Shown here: positions 38,104 through 48,907 of the stretch, one piece after another
Position numbering within the stretch: position 1 is the first letter of the stretch
Layout: every line of letters begins with the position of its first letter
Assembly (NCBI RefSeq): GCF_014201585.1
Contig: NZ_JACHES010000005.1
Span: forward strand, 148,673-212,672
Source: Anoxybacillus tengchongensis
GTDB lineage: Bacteria; Bacillota; Bacilli; Bacillales; Anoxybacillaceae
Direction of reading: 5' to 3'
DNA length: 64,000 nucleotides
Made by a program: the position numbers and the translations under genes
The notes under the pieces: model-generated
Database searches by the model: none
Told to the model about the DNA's origin: nothing
Seen by the model: the letters and a program-made list of their open reading frames with translations, nothing else

Positions 38104-40686
38104 ATGAATATGCAACAAATGACGGAAAAAGTGCAAGAAGCACTTATGCGCGCGCAATCGTTAGCGGTCGAAAAACAACATCAAGAAGTGGACGTCGAAC
38201 ATGTATGCATCGCGCTTTTCGAACAAGAAGATGGGCTTGCTCGGCGTATTTATGAAAAAATGGGCGTTTCCGTTTCTCAATTGATGGAGGAATGGAACAA
38301 GCAGCTTAACAAAAAGCCACAAGTCATTTCGAGTTCAGAAGCAGGAAAAATATATGTAACAAGTCGTTTGCAACAATGGCTTGTGCGCGCGGAACAAGAA
38401 GCGAAACAAATGAAAGATGAATATATATCCGTTGAACACTTGTTGCTTGCACTCGTTGCTGACAAAGAAGCGCAACCGATTTTGTCGCGCTATGGCATGG
38501 ACCGAGAGAAGCTACTACAAACGATTATGGGAATAAGGGGGAATCAACGCGTGGTTAGTCCAAATCCGGAGGCTACATATGAAGCACTGCAAAAATACGG
38601 TCGCGATTTAGTGGCAGAAGTGAAAGCGGGAAAAATTGATCCGGTCATCGGCCGCGATAGCGAAATTCGTCGTGTCATTCGCATTTTATCGCGCAAGACG
38701 AAAAACAATCCTGTGTTAATTGGAGAGCCGGGCGTCGGTAAAACAGCGATCGTCGAAGGGCTTGCGCAACGCATCGTCCGAAAAGACGTGCCGGAAGGAT
38801 TGAAAGATAAAACGATTTTTGCACTCGATATGAGTGCTCTTATTGCCGGTGCGAAGTTTCGCGGCGAATTTGAAGAACGGTTAAAAGCAGTATTAAATGA
38901 AATAAAGAAAAGTGAAGGACGCATTATTTTATTTATTGACGAACTGCATACGATCGTCGGGGCAGGACGAACAGACGGTGCATTGGATGCCGGCAACATG
39001 TTAAAGCCGATGCTTGCTCGTGGGGAATTGCATTGTATCGGAGCGACGACGCTTGATGAATACCGTCAATATATTGAAAAAGATCCAGCGCTTGAACGTC
39101 GTTTCCAACAAGTACTCGTCGAAGAGCCGACGGTCGAAGATACGATTTCGATTTTGCGCGGATTAAAAGAGCGATTTGAAATTCATCACGGTGTCAACAT
39201 TCATGACGGTGCGCTTGTGGCGGCGGCGACATTATCAGACCGTTACATTTCCGATCGGTTTTTACCTGATAAAGCGATCGACTTAGTTGATGAAGCGTGC
39301 GCGATGATTCGCACAGAAATCGATTCGATGCCGACAGAATTGGACGAAGTGATGCGCAAAATGATGCAGCTTGAAATTGAAGAAGCAGCGCTCAAAAAAG
39401 AACAAGATGAAGCGAGCAAACAGCGCCTGCAAGCGTTATCGCAAGAGCTAGCGAATTTGCGCGAAAAAGCAAATGCGATGAAAGCGCAATGGGAAAAAGA
39501 AAAAGAAGCGATTCAACACGTACGCGCGTTGCGTGAACAGTTAGAAAAAGCAAAGCGTGAGTTAGAAGAAGCAGAAAACAATTACGATTTAAATAAAGCG
39601 GCGGAACTCCGCCACGGACGCATTCCACAGCTTGAAAAGGAATTGAAGCAGCTCGAACAGAGCGAAAAAGAGCGACGACTGCTACGAGAAGAAGTGACGG
39701 AAGAAGAAATTGCAACGATTGTGTCGAAATGGACGGGCATTCCGGTGACAAAGCTCGTCGAAGGTGAACGGGAAAAATTGTTGCGGCTTTCCGACATTTT
39801 ACACGAGCGCGTCATCGGGCAAGACGAAGCGGTCGAGCTAGTGAGTGATGCAGTATTGCGTGCGCGTGCAGGCATGAAAGATCCGAATCGTCCGATCGGT
39901 TCGTTTCTTTTCCTCGGTCCGACAGGTGTCGGAAAAACAGAATTGGCGAAAGCGTTAGCGGAAGCGCTTTTCGATAGTGAACAACAACTGATTCGCATCG
40001 ATATGTCCGAATATATGGAAAAACATGCGGTGTCTCGTTTAATTGGAGCGCCTCCGGGATATGTTGGCTATGAAGAAGGCGGTCAACTCACCGAAGCGGT
40101 GCGCAGAAAACCATATTCGGTCATTTTGCTTGATGAAATTGAAAAAGCGCATCCAGAAGTGTTTAACATTTTACTGCAAATGTTAGATGACGGTCGCATG
40201 ACGGACTCGCAAGGAAGAACGGTCGACTTTAAAAATACAGTCGTCATTATGACGTCCAATATTGGATCACATACGTTGTTAGAAGCGGTCGATGCGCATG
40301 GCGAGGTAAACGAAGAAGCGCGCGAACAAGTGTTGAAACAATTGCGTATGCATTTTCGTCCAGAGTTTTTAAACCGCATTGACGATATTGTATTATTTAA
40401 GCCGTTAACAGTACGTGAAGTAAAAGGCATTGTCGATAAGTTTATGAAACAGTTAGAAGAGCGGCTAGCGGAGCGTCATATGACAGTGACATTGACGGAC
40501 GAAGCGAAAACGTACATTGCGACACATGGGTTTGACCATGTATATGGTGCGCGTCCATTAAAACGATTCATTCAAAAACATATTGAAACAAAACTTGCGC
40601 GTGAAATTGTTGCCGGGCGTATTGCCGACTATAGCGCAGTAACAATCGATGTCGAAGGGGATGAATTGGTCGTAAAAAAAGGATAA
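38104..40686 (+). CDS. clpB: Disaggregase chaperone ClpB
   Basis: Hexameric AAA+ protein that rescues aggregates with DnaK. 860 aa: N-domain (1-~145), AAA1 with Walker A GEPGVGKT at about 207-214, the long middle coiled coil at ~400-525 (charged heptads) that separates ClpB from ClpC, and AAA2 with GPTGVGKTE at about 605. There is no ClpP-binding IGF/LGF-type loop that I can see. ATG 38104 is preferred; GTG 38095 and 38101 are in frame. B. subtilis has no ClpB, so this is a difference from that otherwise syntenic region. Confidence 0.95.
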   Translation: MNMQQMTEKVQEALMRAQSLAVEKQHQEVDVEHVCIALFEQEDGLARRIYEKMGVSVSQLMEEWNKQLNKKPQVISSSEAGKIYVTSRLQQWLVRAEQEAKQMKDEYISVEHLLLALVADKEAQPILSRYGMDREKLLQTIMGIRGNQRVVSPNPEATYEALQKYGRDLVAEVKAGKIDPVIGRDSEIRRVIRILSRKTKNNPVLIGEPGVGKTAIVEGLAQRIVRKDVPEGLKDKTIFALDMSALIAGAKFRGEFEERLKAVLNEIKKSEGRIILFIDELHTIVGAGRTDGALDAGNMLKPMLARGELHCIGATTLDEYRQYIEKDPALERRFQQVLVEEPTVEDTISILRGLKERFEIHHGVNIHDGALVAAATLSDRYISDRFLPDKAIDLVDEACAMIRTEIDSMPTELDEVMRKMMQLEIEEAALKKEQDEASKQRLQALSQELANLREKANAMKAQWEKEKEAIQHVRALREQLEKAKRELEEAENNYDLNKAAELRHGRIPQLEKELKQLEQSEKERRLLREEVTEEEIATIVSKWTGIPVTKLVEGEREKLLRLSDILHERVIGQDEAVELVSDAVLRARAGMKDPNRPIGSFLFLGPTGVGKTELAKALAEALFDSEQQLIRIDMSEYMEKHAVSRLIGAPPGYVGYEEGGQLTEAVRRKPYSVILLDEIEKAHPEVFNILLQMLDDGRMTDSQGRTVDFKNTVVIMTSNIGSHTLLEAVDAHGEVNEEAREQVLKQLRMHFRPEFLNRIDDIVLFKPLTVREVKGIVDKFMKQLEERLAERHMTVTLTDEAKTYIATHGFDHVYGARPLKRFIQKHIETKLAREIVAGRIADYSAVTIDVEGDELVVKKG

Positions 40687-40713
40687 ACGGACAAATGCCG
40701 TTTATCCTTTTTT
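40675..40713 (+). terminator. Terminator of clpB
   Basis: Long stem aaaaaaggataaacgg/ccgtttatcctttttt with a 7-base loop. The stop codon is inside the left arm. Confidence 0.88.
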
Positions 40714-40745
40714 AAAAGATAAGAAAGTATAAAATCTCAGATTCA

Positions 40746-40860
40746 TGTCTAGCTCCAAGCGCCATCGGCTCGAGTCGCTCCGTCCCACACTGCGGCGGCG
40801 ACAGCCTCCTCGGTGGGACTCGTGCGCTCTTCGCCGATAGGCGGGCGCTTTTCGCTTTTC
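40746..40860. repeat. Intergenic inverted-repeat element (~115 bp)
   Basis: Starts TGTCTAGCTCCAAGCGCC and ends GGCGCTTTTCGCTTTTC. Nested arms pair: AAGCGCC (40757-40763) with GGCGCTT (40844-40850), ATCGGC (40764-40769) with GCCGAT (40833-40838), and GTCCCAC (40782-40788) with GTGGGAC (40813-40819). It is clearly richer in G+C than its surroundings. I recall similar TGTCTAGCTCCAGCGCC...GCGCTTTTC elements dispersed in Bacillaceae genomes. It ends at the yjzD stop codon. No ORF. Confidence 0.75.
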
Positions 40861-41040
40861 TTAATGATGCACAGGGTCGTTTGGAATGAGTTGTGCAATC
40901 AATAAAATGAGAACGGTTGCAACGACAGCCAACGTTGTACCTGTTGAGAAATGGTACGCCGCACCGATCATCGAGCTAACGACGTATGTCACCATGTTCA
41001 CTAATAAAAACGTCCAAAAAAACGTCCAAAAAATGCGCAT
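40861..41040 (-). CDS. yjzD: Small membrane protein YjzD
   Basis: 59 aa from ATG 41040 with GGAGGGAG upstream. Two hydrophobic stretches (TFFWTFLLVNMVTYVVSSMI and TTLAVVATVLILLIAQLI) predict two membrane helices; the tail is NDPVHH. Sequence type (DUF2929-like) and position after yjzC agree with B. subtilis yjzD. Here clpB lies between the two. Function unknown. Confidence 0.8.
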   Translation of the reverse strand: MRIFWTFFWTFLLVNMVTYVVSSMIGAAYHFSTGTTLAVVATVLILLIAQLIPNDPVHH

Positions 41041-41179
41041 GTAACTCCCTCCTTTGCACTCTTTTTTTATCTTATCACAAATGATGGATAAGCGAAAACG
41101 AAAAATTATAAAGCCTAGTACACGAAAAAGAAAATCGCATACGATATATTGTACAATGATGTGCTTAAGGTGGACGGTT

Positions 41180-41881
41180 ATGACAGAGAAGCAACGATTT
41201 TTCCAATTTAGCGAGCAATGGTGTGCGATTCATGTTCCAGATCGACCGAACGGATTTGCTTTACTTATTTTAGGAGACGTATCTCATTTTGTCGATGACA
41301 AGACGAGCTTATGGATGCAACATGTTGGAAAAAACAAGTTGTTACACGATTTATTACAGTATGGATATACGATTTTTTACTCACATTTGTACGGCGCAAA
41401 TTGGGGAAGTCCTAAAGCCGTCAAACTAGCGAAACAGCTTATTCATTACGTATTAAAAACAGAAATTTTAAATGAACGCATTTACGTGTTGGCAGAAGGA
41501 ATGGGGGCGCTTGTTGCCCTGCAATTAATGAACGACTTGGGTGATCAAATACGCGCGATTGCGCTATTAAACCCTTGTTTATCTTTACAGGCGCAGGTGC
41601 AATATGAAAAAGAACATAAATTTTTTTATAAACGGCTTATGCGTCAATTGAAACAAGCGTATGGACAAGAAGAAATGGAACGATGTATCCCACCGGTTTC
41701 TCCGCCCATTGTGCCGCTGAAAATTTGGCAAGTGTCAGGCGTGAATCCATATCCGCCAACGATTCATGCACGAGCGTATGCTCAAACGTTTCACGTTCCT
41801 GTTTCGTACCATTTGCCTGAAAAAAAGTATACGTTTGCACAAGCGATCCACAAGTTTTACGAACAATATAATGATGTATAG
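41180..41881 (+). CDS. Alpha/beta-hydrolase-like protein lacking the nucleophile
   Basis: 233 aa, in the position of B. subtilis yjaU/yjaV. Strand-loop segments suit the hydrolase fold (YTIFYSHLYGANWGSPKA, then RIYVLAEGMGALVALQLM, then AIALLNPCL). The elbow that should read GxSxG is Ala105-Glu-Gly107-Met-Gly109, so the catalytic Ser is replaced by Gly. A binding rather than enzymatic role is therefore likely. ATG 41180 follows aaggtgg; the open frame upstream has no good RBS. Confidence 0.75.
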   Translation: MTEKQRFFQFSEQWCAIHVPDRPNGFALLILGDVSHFVDDKTSLWMQHVGKNKLLHDLLQYGYTIFYSHLYGANWGSPKAVKLAKQLIHYVLKTEILNERIYVLAEGMGALVALQLMNDLGDQIRAIALLNPCLSLQAQVQYEKEHKFFYKRLMRQLKQAYGQEEMERCIPPVSPPIVPLKIWQVSGVNPYPPTIHARAYAQTFHVPVSYHLPEKKYTFAQAIHKFYEQYNDV

Positions 41882-41906
41882 TCCCCATACCCGTGGGGAT
41901 TTTTTC
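41882..41906 (+). terminator. Terminator after the hydrolase-like gene
   Basis: Stem TCCCCA(T)/(G)TGGGGA with an ACCC loop followed by TTTTTT. Confidence 0.8.
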
Positions 41907-41936
41907 TTTACCAACTAGAAACAAAGCAAGTAAAAT
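41907..41936 (+). promoter_or_regulatory. Candidate promoter of med
   Basis: TTTACC, 18 bases, TAAAAT, directly after the preceding terminator. Confidence 0.5.
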
Positions 41937-41971
41937 AAGAGATGAAACGGAAAAAGGAGTGTTGCATATTG

Positions 41972-42925
41972 ATGAGGCGATATATATTTTTGATCTTTGC
42001 ACTACTTTTTATTTTATCGGCATGCGCTCCTGTCCAGATGTCATCGGGGAAGTTGCAAAAAGTCGGCCTGCTTGTTCCTGATACGATTGATGATCAAGTG
42101 TGGGGAACGAAAGGATATAAAGGGTTGCTTCGCGTTCAAGCGAAATTTGGTGTCGATGTGTTTTATCGTGAAGGGGTAAACTCAAAGGCCGCGACTAAAC
42201 AAGCGGTAAAAGAATTTCATCAAAAAGGCGTCAATTTAATTTTTGGGCATGGGAACGAATATGGGGAATATTTTGATGACATCGCGGAAAAATACCCGAA
42301 CATACATTTTGTATTTTTTAACGGAGAAGCGAAAAAGAAAAATGTAACGAGCTTTCAGTTTAAAGGGCATGCGATGGGCTTTTTTGGCGGTATGGTCGCA
42401 GGGCATATGACGAAAACGAATAAAATCGGTGTTATTGCTGCGTTTGAATGGCAACCGGAAGTGGACGGTTTTTTTGAAGGAGCATTATATGAAAACGAAA
42501 ACGTTCACGTTGATGTAGAATATGTGCAAAGTTGGGATGACATTGATGCAGCGATGGCAATTGTTGAGCGAATGATCGCTGATGGGGTCGATATCGTATA
42601 TCCTGCTGGCGATAAATTTAGCGTACCGATCATTGAAAAAATGAAAGAACATGGGCTATATGCGATTGGCTATGTGACAGACCAAGCAGATTTAGGGGAA
42701 CGTACTGTGCTGACGAGCACCGTCCAACATGTCGATGCATTATATGAGCTCGTTGCGCAAAAGTTTATCGACAGAGAGTTAACGTCAGGAACGACATATG
42801 TTGATTTTCAAGACGGTGTCGTTGAACTCGGCACGTTTAGCCCGCTTGTCGATGAATCGTTCCAACAAAAAATAACAGAAGCCATTGAACGATATAAAAA
42901 AACGGGGAAATTGCCAAATGAGTGA
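41972..42925 (+). CDS. med: Med-like BMP-family lipoprotein
   Basis: 317 aa with a lipoprotein signal (LLFILSAC, Cys about 17) and a BMP/PnrA-type binding domain: KVGLLVPDTIDDQVWGTKGYKG, LIFGHGNEYGEYF, GMVAGHMTKTNKIGVIAAF, DGVDIVYPAGDKF. Med of B. subtilis is a positive factor for comK and lies before fabH, as here. ATG 41972 or the adjacent TTG 41969 are possible starts, since aaaggag is 9 bases from the TTG and 12 from the ATG. No comZ follows. Confidence 0.85.
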   Translation: MRRYIFLIFALLFILSACAPVQMSSGKLQKVGLLVPDTIDDQVWGTKGYKGLLRVQAKFGVDVFYREGVNSKAATKQAVKEFHQKGVNLIFGHGNEYGEYFDDIAEKYPNIHFVFFNGEAKKKNVTSFQFKGHAMGFFGGMVAGHMTKTNKIGVIAAFEWQPEVDGFFEGALYENENVHVDVEYVQSWDDIDAAMAIVERMIADGVDIVYPAGDKFSVPIIEKMKEHGLYAIGYVTDQADLGERTVLTSTVQHVDALYELVAQKFIDRELTSGTTYVDFQDGVVELGTFSPLVDESFQQKITEAIERYKKTGKLPNE

Positions 42926-42951
42926 GGTGGGGAATACCTCCTCATTTTTTT
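42921..42951 (+). terminator. Terminator of med
   Basis: Imperfect stem TGAGGTGG/CCTCCTCA, loop GGAATA, tail of seven T. The med stop is within the stem. Confidence 0.7.
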
Positions 42952-42952
42952 A

Positions 42953-42981
42953 TTGCACGAAACGAGAAAAGAAAGTAAAAT
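42953..42981 (+). promoter_or_regulatory. Promoter of fabH-fabF
   Basis: TTGCAC (42953-42958), 17 bases, TAAAAT (42976-42981). Confidence 0.8.
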
Positions 42982-42997
42982 TAGTACCAAGTAATAA
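42981..42997. promoter_or_regulatory. FapR operator of fabH-fabF
   Basis: TTAGTACCAAGTAATAA closely matches the FapR box (TTAGTACCTRNTACTAA type). It overlaps the last base of the -10 and the transcription start, so bound FapR should repress and malonyl-CoA should relieve it. Confidence 0.8.
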
Positions 42998-43027
42998 AGT
43001 TTGATAATAAAAGGAGACGATATTTCC

Positions 43028-43960
43028 GTGAATGCAGGAATTATTGGAATTGGACGATATTTGCCAGAGCGTATTGTGACGAATAAAGAATTAGAACAAC
43101 GAATGGATACGTCTGATGAATGGATTCGGACGAGAACAGGCATTGAAGAACGGCGCATTGCTTCAGACGATATGGATACGTCCGATATGGCATATATCGC
43201 AGCGAAGCGCGCGCTTGATGATGCGGGTATTTCTCCCGAACAAATTGATTTCATTTTAGTAGCAACGGTCACACCAGATCGCGCGTTTCCGTCTGTTGCA
43301 TGTATGCTGCAAGAAAAGCTTGGCGCAGTGCGCGCGGCGGCGCTTGATGTGAGCGCAGCATGTGCAGGATTTATGTATGCGATGGTGACGGCGAAACAAT
43401 TTATCGAAACGGACACGTACAAATATGTGCTCGTTGTTGGGGTAGAAAAATTATCGAAAATCGTCGATTGGACGGATCGGAACACAGCGGTGTTGTTTGG
43501 AGACGGTGCAGGCGCTGTTGTGATGGGAAAAGTTTCGGAAGGTCGTGGCATCGTGTCGTTTGAGCTCGGTGCGGACGGAACAGGCGGAAAATATTTATAC
43601 GAAGACGATTATGTCGTGATGAACGGACGGGAAGTATTTAAATTTGCCGTGCGTCAAATGGGAGAGTCGTGCATTCGTGTGCTAGAAAAAGCAGGGTTGA
43701 CGAAGGCGGACGTTGACTTTTTAATTCCGCATCAAGCGAACATTCGCATTATGGAAGCGGCGCGCGAACGGTTAGAGCTACCAGTTGACCGCATGTCGAT
43801 TACCGTGAATAAATACGGAAATACATCCGCTGCATCCATTCCGATTTCGCTCGTCGAAGAAGTAGAAGCTGGACGCATTCAAGATGGCGATTTAATTATT
43901 ATGGTCGGTTTCGGCGGTGGATTAACTTGGGGCGCTATTGCGTTGCGCTGGGGCAAATAA
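43028..43960 (+). CDS. fabH: 3-oxoacyl-[ACP] synthase III (FabH)
   Basis: Condenses acyl-CoA primer with malonyl-ACP to begin fatty-acid synthesis. 310 aa: catalytic Cys in [12 protein letters not shown], His in IPHQANIRI, Asn in [10 protein letters not shown], and the GFGGGLTWG end motif. GTG 43028 has aaggagac at the right distance and gives the family N-terminus [13 protein letters not shown]. Confidence 0.95.
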   Translation: MNAGIIGIGRYLPERIVTNKELEQRMDTSDEWIRTRTGIEERRIASDDMDTSDMAYIAAKRALDDAGISPEQIDFILVATVTPDRAFPSVACMLQEKLGAVRAAALDVSAACAGFMYAMVTAKQFIETDTYKYVLVVGVEKLSKIVDWTDRNTAVLFGDGAGAVVMGKVSEGRGIVSFELGADGTGGKYLYEDDYVVMNGREVFKFAVRQMGESCIRVLEKAGLTKADVDFLIPHQANIRIMEAARERLELPVDRMSITVNKYGNTSAASIPISLVEEVEAGRIQDGDLIIMVGFGGGLTWGAIALRWGK

Positions 43961-43992
43961 CGATGTATGATGAAACAAAGGAGTGATGTGTG

Positions 43993-45234
43993 GTGACGAA
44001 AAGACGAGTGGTTGTCACGGGGTTAGGAGCAGTGACGCCGTTAGGAAATGATGTTGAAACGACGTGGAAACATATCGTTGCCGGACAATCAGGCATCGGT
44101 CCGCTCACACGATTAAACGCGGACGATTTTCCTGCGAAAGTGGCAGCGGAAGTGAAAGATTTTCAAGTTGAACAGTTTATGGATAAAAAAGAAGCGCGTA
44201 AAATGGATCGCTTCACACAATACGCAGTCGCGGCTTCGATGATGGCCGTAAAAGATGCGAATTTACAAATTACAGAAGATAACGCTGCACGCGTCGGCGT
44301 ATGGATCGGTTCAGGCATCGGTGGGATGGAAACGTACGAAGAACAGCTAAAGACGTTTTTAGAAAAAGGGTATCGCCGCGTGAGCCCGTTTTTCGTTCCG
44401 ATGATGATTCCAGATATGGCGGCAGGGCAAGTGTCGATTATACTTGGCGCAAAAGGAATGAACTCATGTACAGTGACCGCTTGTGCAACAGGAACGAACT
44501 CGATTGGCGATGCGTTTAAAGTTATTGAGCGCGGTGATGCGGACGTCATGATTACAGGCGGAACAGAGGCGCCGATTACGCATATGGCGTTTGCAGGATT
44601 TAGCGCCGCAAAAGCGCTCTCGTTTAATCCAGACCCGAAAACAGCATGCCGTCCGTTCGATCAACATCGAGATGGATTTATTATGGGCGAAGGGGCTGGC
44701 ATTATTATTTTGGAAGAACTAGAACATGCGCTAAAACGCGGTGCGCGCATTTATGCAGAAATTGTCGGCTACGGTGCGACAGGGGATGCGTATCATATTA
44801 CGGCACCAGCACCTGGCGGAGAAGGCGGTGTACGCGCGATGCGCCAAGCGCTTCGTGATGCGAATATGCAACCAGAAGACATCGATTACATTAATGCACA
44901 CGGAACGAGCACAGAGTATAACGATAAATATGAAACGATGGCGATTAAAGAAGTATTTGGTGAACATGCGTACAAATTAGCGGTCAGCTCGACAAAATCA
45001 ATGACTGGTCATTTGCTTGGCGCAGCTGGCGCGATTGAAGCGATTTTCTCCGTTTTATCGATTTACGACGGCGTCATTCCGCCGACGATTAATTATGAAA
45101 CGCCAGATCCAGAATGCGACTTAGATTACGTGCCAAACGTGGCGCGCAAACAAGACGTGCGTGCCGTATTAAGCAATTCGCTCGGTTTTGGTGGACATAA
45201 TGCGACAATTATTTTCAAAAAATATGAAGGATGA
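43993..45234 (+). CDS. fabF: 3-oxoacyl-[ACP] synthase II (FabF)
   Basis: Chain-elongating condensing enzyme, 413 aa. It starts [19 protein letters not shown]; catalytic Cys in [12 protein letters not shown], His in [11 protein letters not shown], and His in [12 protein letters not shown]. Two GTGs (43990, 43993) are in frame; 43993 gives the B. subtilis-like N-terminus and better RBS spacing. Co-transcribed with fabH. Confidence 0.95.
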   Translation: MTKRRVVVTGLGAVTPLGNDVETTWKHIVAGQSGIGPLTRLNADDFPAKVAAEVKDFQVEQFMDKKEARKMDRFTQYAVAASMMAVKDANLQITEDNAARVGVWIGSGIGGMETYEEQLKTFLEKGYRRVSPFFVPMMIPDMAAGQVSIILGAKGMNSCTVTACATGTNSIGDAFKVIERGDADVMITGGTEAPITHMAFAGFSAAKALSFNPDPKTACRPFDQHRDGFIMGEGAGIIILEELEHALKRGARIYAEIVGYGATGDAYHITAPAPGGEGGVRAMRQALRDANMQPEDIDYINAHGTSTEYNDKYETMAIKEVFGEHAYKLAVSSTKSMTGHLLGAAGAIEAIFSVLSIYDGVIPPTINYETPDPECDLDYVPNVARKQDVRAVLSNSLGFGGHNATIIFKKYEG

Positions 45235-45250
45235 GGCTCTCCTCATCCTT
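45227..45250 (+). terminator. Terminator of fabF
   Basis: Perfect 10-bp stem aaggatgagg/cctcatcctt with loop CTCT. The stop codon is inside the left arm. The T tail is short. Confidence 0.8.
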
Positions 45251-45304
45251 TTCACATTTTCCTTTCGTTTGTCGTACAATGCGATAACGAAAGGAGGGAG
45301 TGTC

Positions 45305-46027
45305 ATGGGAGTGATTAACACAAAAAACTGGTTTGAACATGACAAATGGCGAGAAAAAATAAAAGAAGACGTACAGCGCCATTTATTTGCGCATGGGATG
45401 GCGCGGCGCAATCAACATGACATCATGAAACAGCTTGAACAAAAAAACGTATGGGCGTTTGTTGCCAACAAGTTTGCTGAGCTAAAAAAAGAGTGGAATG
45501 GGCCAGATGTGCCGATTTATATTTTCCCTGCTGATGCTACCAACCGTTCGCTCCAACATGAATTTGGCGGAAAGTCAGGCGTCGCTTTTCGCGATCAACT
45601 ATTTTTATTTTTGCTTCCTCATGTTCCGAATGAACATATTTACGCCCTCCTCATCCACGAATACAATCACGTTTGCCGTTTACATGTGGATCCGAAAAAT
45701 GAGCGCGACTATACGCTCCTTGACCGCATCGTCATGGAAGGATTAGCCGAAAACGCGGTGTATGAGCGACTTGGGAGCAAATATGTCGCGAAATGGACGA
45801 CATATTACACAGAGGAACAACTAAAGCAGTTTACGAAAAAATGGATCGTGCCAAACATGTCGCTTCGTCCAGACGATGCGCGTTACCGTGCGCTTTTATA
45901 CGGTTCAACATTTTATCCGCGCATGCTCGGCTATGCGGTCGGGTATGACATTGTGAAGCGAGCGTTGGAAAAAAAGACGATAATCGAATTATTGACAATG
46001 GAATCAGAACAAATTTTTTTTATGTAA
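45305..46027 (+). CDS. yjaZ: YjaZ, DUF2268 putative zinc metallopeptidase
   Basis: 240 aa. LLIHEYNHVCRLH supplies the zinc-binding HExxH (HEYNH), with a later Glu in VMEGLAENAVYERL that could be the third ligand, as in DUF2268 gluzincin-like proteins. There is no signal peptide or clear membrane segment. Place after fabF agrees with B. subtilis yjaZ. ATG 45305 follows aaaggaggg; the open frame upstream overlaps fabF. The substrate is unknown. Confidence 0.88.
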   Translation: MGVINTKNWFEHDKWREKIKEDVQRHLFAHGMARRNQHDIMKQLEQKNVWAFVANKFAELKKEWNGPDVPIYIFPADATNRSLQHEFGGKSGVAFRDQLFLFLLPHVPNEHIYALLIHEYNHVCRLHVDPKNERDYTLLDRIVMEGLAENAVYERLGSKYVAKWTTYYTEEQLKQFTKKWIVPNMSLRPDDARYRALLYGSTFYPRMLGYAVGYDIVKRALEKKTIIELLTMESEQIFFM

Positions 46028-46082
46028 CGCATCGTTTCCCGGTTTGTTCATACATATAGTAGTGGACAAGGGGGACAAATGT

Positions 46083-46289
46083 ATGCGTTTCTTTTTTTAT
46101 TTGCTTGGGTTTGGGATGTCGGTCATTGGTGGAACGACGATGATTGCGTATTTAAACATTATGGCATCGCGTGCAGATTGGAAAGAATATTTGTTATTTA
46201 TTAGCACAAAAGTGGAATGTTATTTTTTACCTATCGGCTTATTCATGACGTGGCTAAGTATTTTTTTCCCATTTCGTGATGATGGTTAA
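46083..46289 (+). CDS. Small membrane protein, two predicted helices
   Basis: 68 aa from ATG 46083 with aaggggga upstream. Helix 1 lies at about 2-24 (FFFYLLGFGMSVIGGTTMIA) and helix 2 at about 46-64 (CYFLPIGLFMTWLSIFF), with the acidic/basic loop ASRADWKEY between. It sits where B. subtilis carries the app operon. I do not recognise the family. Confidence 0.7.
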   Translation: MRFFFYLLGFGMSVIGGTTMIAYLNIMASRADWKEYLLFISTKVECYFLPIGLFMTWLSIFFPFRDDG

Positions 46290-46365
46290 ATTTAGGGTGA
46301 AATGGAATAAAATGAACGACCTCTGACCATACTGTGAACAAATCGTTTGAAGTGAGGGGTTATGC

Positions 46366-47106
46366 ATGTTATATCTTCACGATGTTTGGGTAAATTGGTT
46401 TGAAGGAGAAGAAAATGGATATAACGTTTGCCACTTTTATGAGTGGAGAAAAGATGATGCGATTGAGTTATTAGATCAAGTTCCAGTATTAAAAGTGAGC
46501 CCACAACTGTTTTACTACTTGGAAAATAGTCTATCGGAAATTCCTAAACCGTTGCTTGAAGATGTGTATCAAAAAGCGTATGTGCGCAAAAATCATGAAC
46601 GCATTCAGCTTGATTATTGTTTTATTGCCACAGATGGCTATGGCATCGTTGCGATTGATACGATTGGCTATCACATTCCGATTCGTAAAAGCCGACTCAT
46701 TCCACGTCAAGAACAGCTCGTTTATGAGATGATGAAAGAGCAAGATGTGCGCATATATCCGTTTCAACAAAGTGAAAAAGAATATCATATTTTATCGCCC
46801 CATCCTGCGCTCATGAGCGGATTGACGCGCAAAGAGCGACAATTGAAGCAGCTGTTATTTATGGCGCTTGATCAATTGTACGGAACGAAAAATGTCGCTG
46901 AAGTGCGCTATTGGTATACGGAGTGGGCGCCAGAAAAGTATGCATACATTCAACAAATGTCGTTTGAAGAAGCGTGGAACGGCTTGTACGAAGAAGCGAA
47001 ATACGGATGGTCGGACCGCCATGCGCATTTGTGCGAACGGCTCGTGAAAGGACAACCGTTTTTTGAAAAACTATGGGAAATGGAACAAGAACCGAAAGTG
47101 AATTAA
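46366..47106 (+). CDS. yjbA: YjbA (UPF0736 family)
   Basis: 246 aa, soluble, beginning [20 protein letters not shown] and containing [16 protein letters not shown]. It matches YjbA by sequence and by its place before trpS. No catalytic motif is evident; function unknown. RBS gtgagggg. Convergent with trpS, with a shared terminator. Confidence 0.88.
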   Translation: MLYLHDVWVNWFEGEENGYNVCHFYEWRKDDAIELLDQVPVLKVSPQLFYYLENSLSEIPKPLLEDVYQKAYVRKNHERIQLDYCFIATDGYGIVAIDTIGYHIPIRKSRLIPRQEQLVYEMMKEQDVRIYPFQQSEKEYHILSPHPALMSGLTRKERQLKQLLFMALDQLYGTKNVAEVRYWYTEWAPEKYAYIQQMSFEEAWNGLYEEAKYGWSDRHAHLCERLVKGQPFFEKLWEMEQEPKVN

Positions 47107-47136
47107 AAAACTCAGCCCCACACGGAGCTGAGTTTT

Positions 47137-47138
<2 letters not shown>
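47105..47138. terminator. Bidirectional terminator between yjbA and trpS
   Basis: 12-bp stem aaaaaactcagc/gctgagtttttt with a 10-base loop. The stops of both genes touch the stem (trpS TAA at 47137-47139). Confidence 0.88.
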
Positions 47139-48410
<1,272 letters not shown>

Positions 48411-48440
48411 ATCTTACAATATGTATCGTTTTCTTGGCAA
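48411..48440 (-). promoter_or_regulatory. Promoter of the trpS T-box leader
   Basis: On the - strand TTGCCA, 18 bases, TAAGAT. Confidence 0.5.
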
Positions 48441-48617
48441 GGGGACGATATTTGTGACAAAATCTTTACAAACTGAAAACGTTTTTATAAAATAAATGTG
48501 CAATTTTTGTTGCAAGATCGGAAAAAATACAATAAAATTTTCAAGCGTGAACGCTTTAATTTACTAATATAAAAAAGTGTAAAGAAACTATTTTTAAAAA
48601 TAATCCTCAAAGTTTTC

Positions 48618-48646
48618 TTGCAATAAATTTTTAAACTATTTATAAT
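48618..48646 (+). promoter_or_regulatory. Distal oppA promoter (P1)
   Basis: TTGCAA, 17 bases, consensus TATAAT (48641-48646). It would give a leader of about 250 bases before oppA. The stretch 48441-48617 is A/T-rich; apart from a small aagcg/cgctt hairpin at 48543-48556 I see nothing in it. Confidence 0.75.
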
Positions 48647-48725
48647 AAGCTTAACAAGCTAACGGTTTAACAAATTTGTAACATTTACTTAACAATCGCT
48701 CCCAACTTGTAAAAGAGACGGCAAC

Positions 48726-48765
48726 ACTCGCTACATAAGAGTAGCCTCTTGTATGAGTTTTTTTA
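48726..48765 (+). terminator. Possible attenuator in the oppA leader
   Basis: AAGAG/CTCTT (48737-48741, 48746-48750) with outer ACTC/GAGT pairing, followed by seven T. An alternative hairpin GCTAC/GTAGC (48730-48734, 48741-48745) uses overlapping bases, so the two cannot form together. Confidence 0.5.
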
Positions 48766-48840
48766 AAAAAATTCATACGACTATACAACATAAAAAGTCA
48801 GACTATTTAGTAAAAACATTCTTTTCTACAAATTGGGGGA

Positions 48841-48871
48841 TTGACGAGTAAATGTGCAAGTTTGTTAAAAT
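48841..48871 (+). promoter_or_regulatory. Proximal oppA promoter (P2)
   Basis: TTGACG followed by TTAAAAT, spacer 18 or 19 bases, about 30 bases before the oppA RBS. Confidence 0.55.
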
Positions 48872-48907
48872 GGTGCTTGGAAAAAATACATTTAGGGGGG
48901 AAATCCA

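Noticed and set aside
38544..38999. 151-aa ORF antisense to clpB
   Set aside because: Shadow of the first AAA domain; no recognisable motif.
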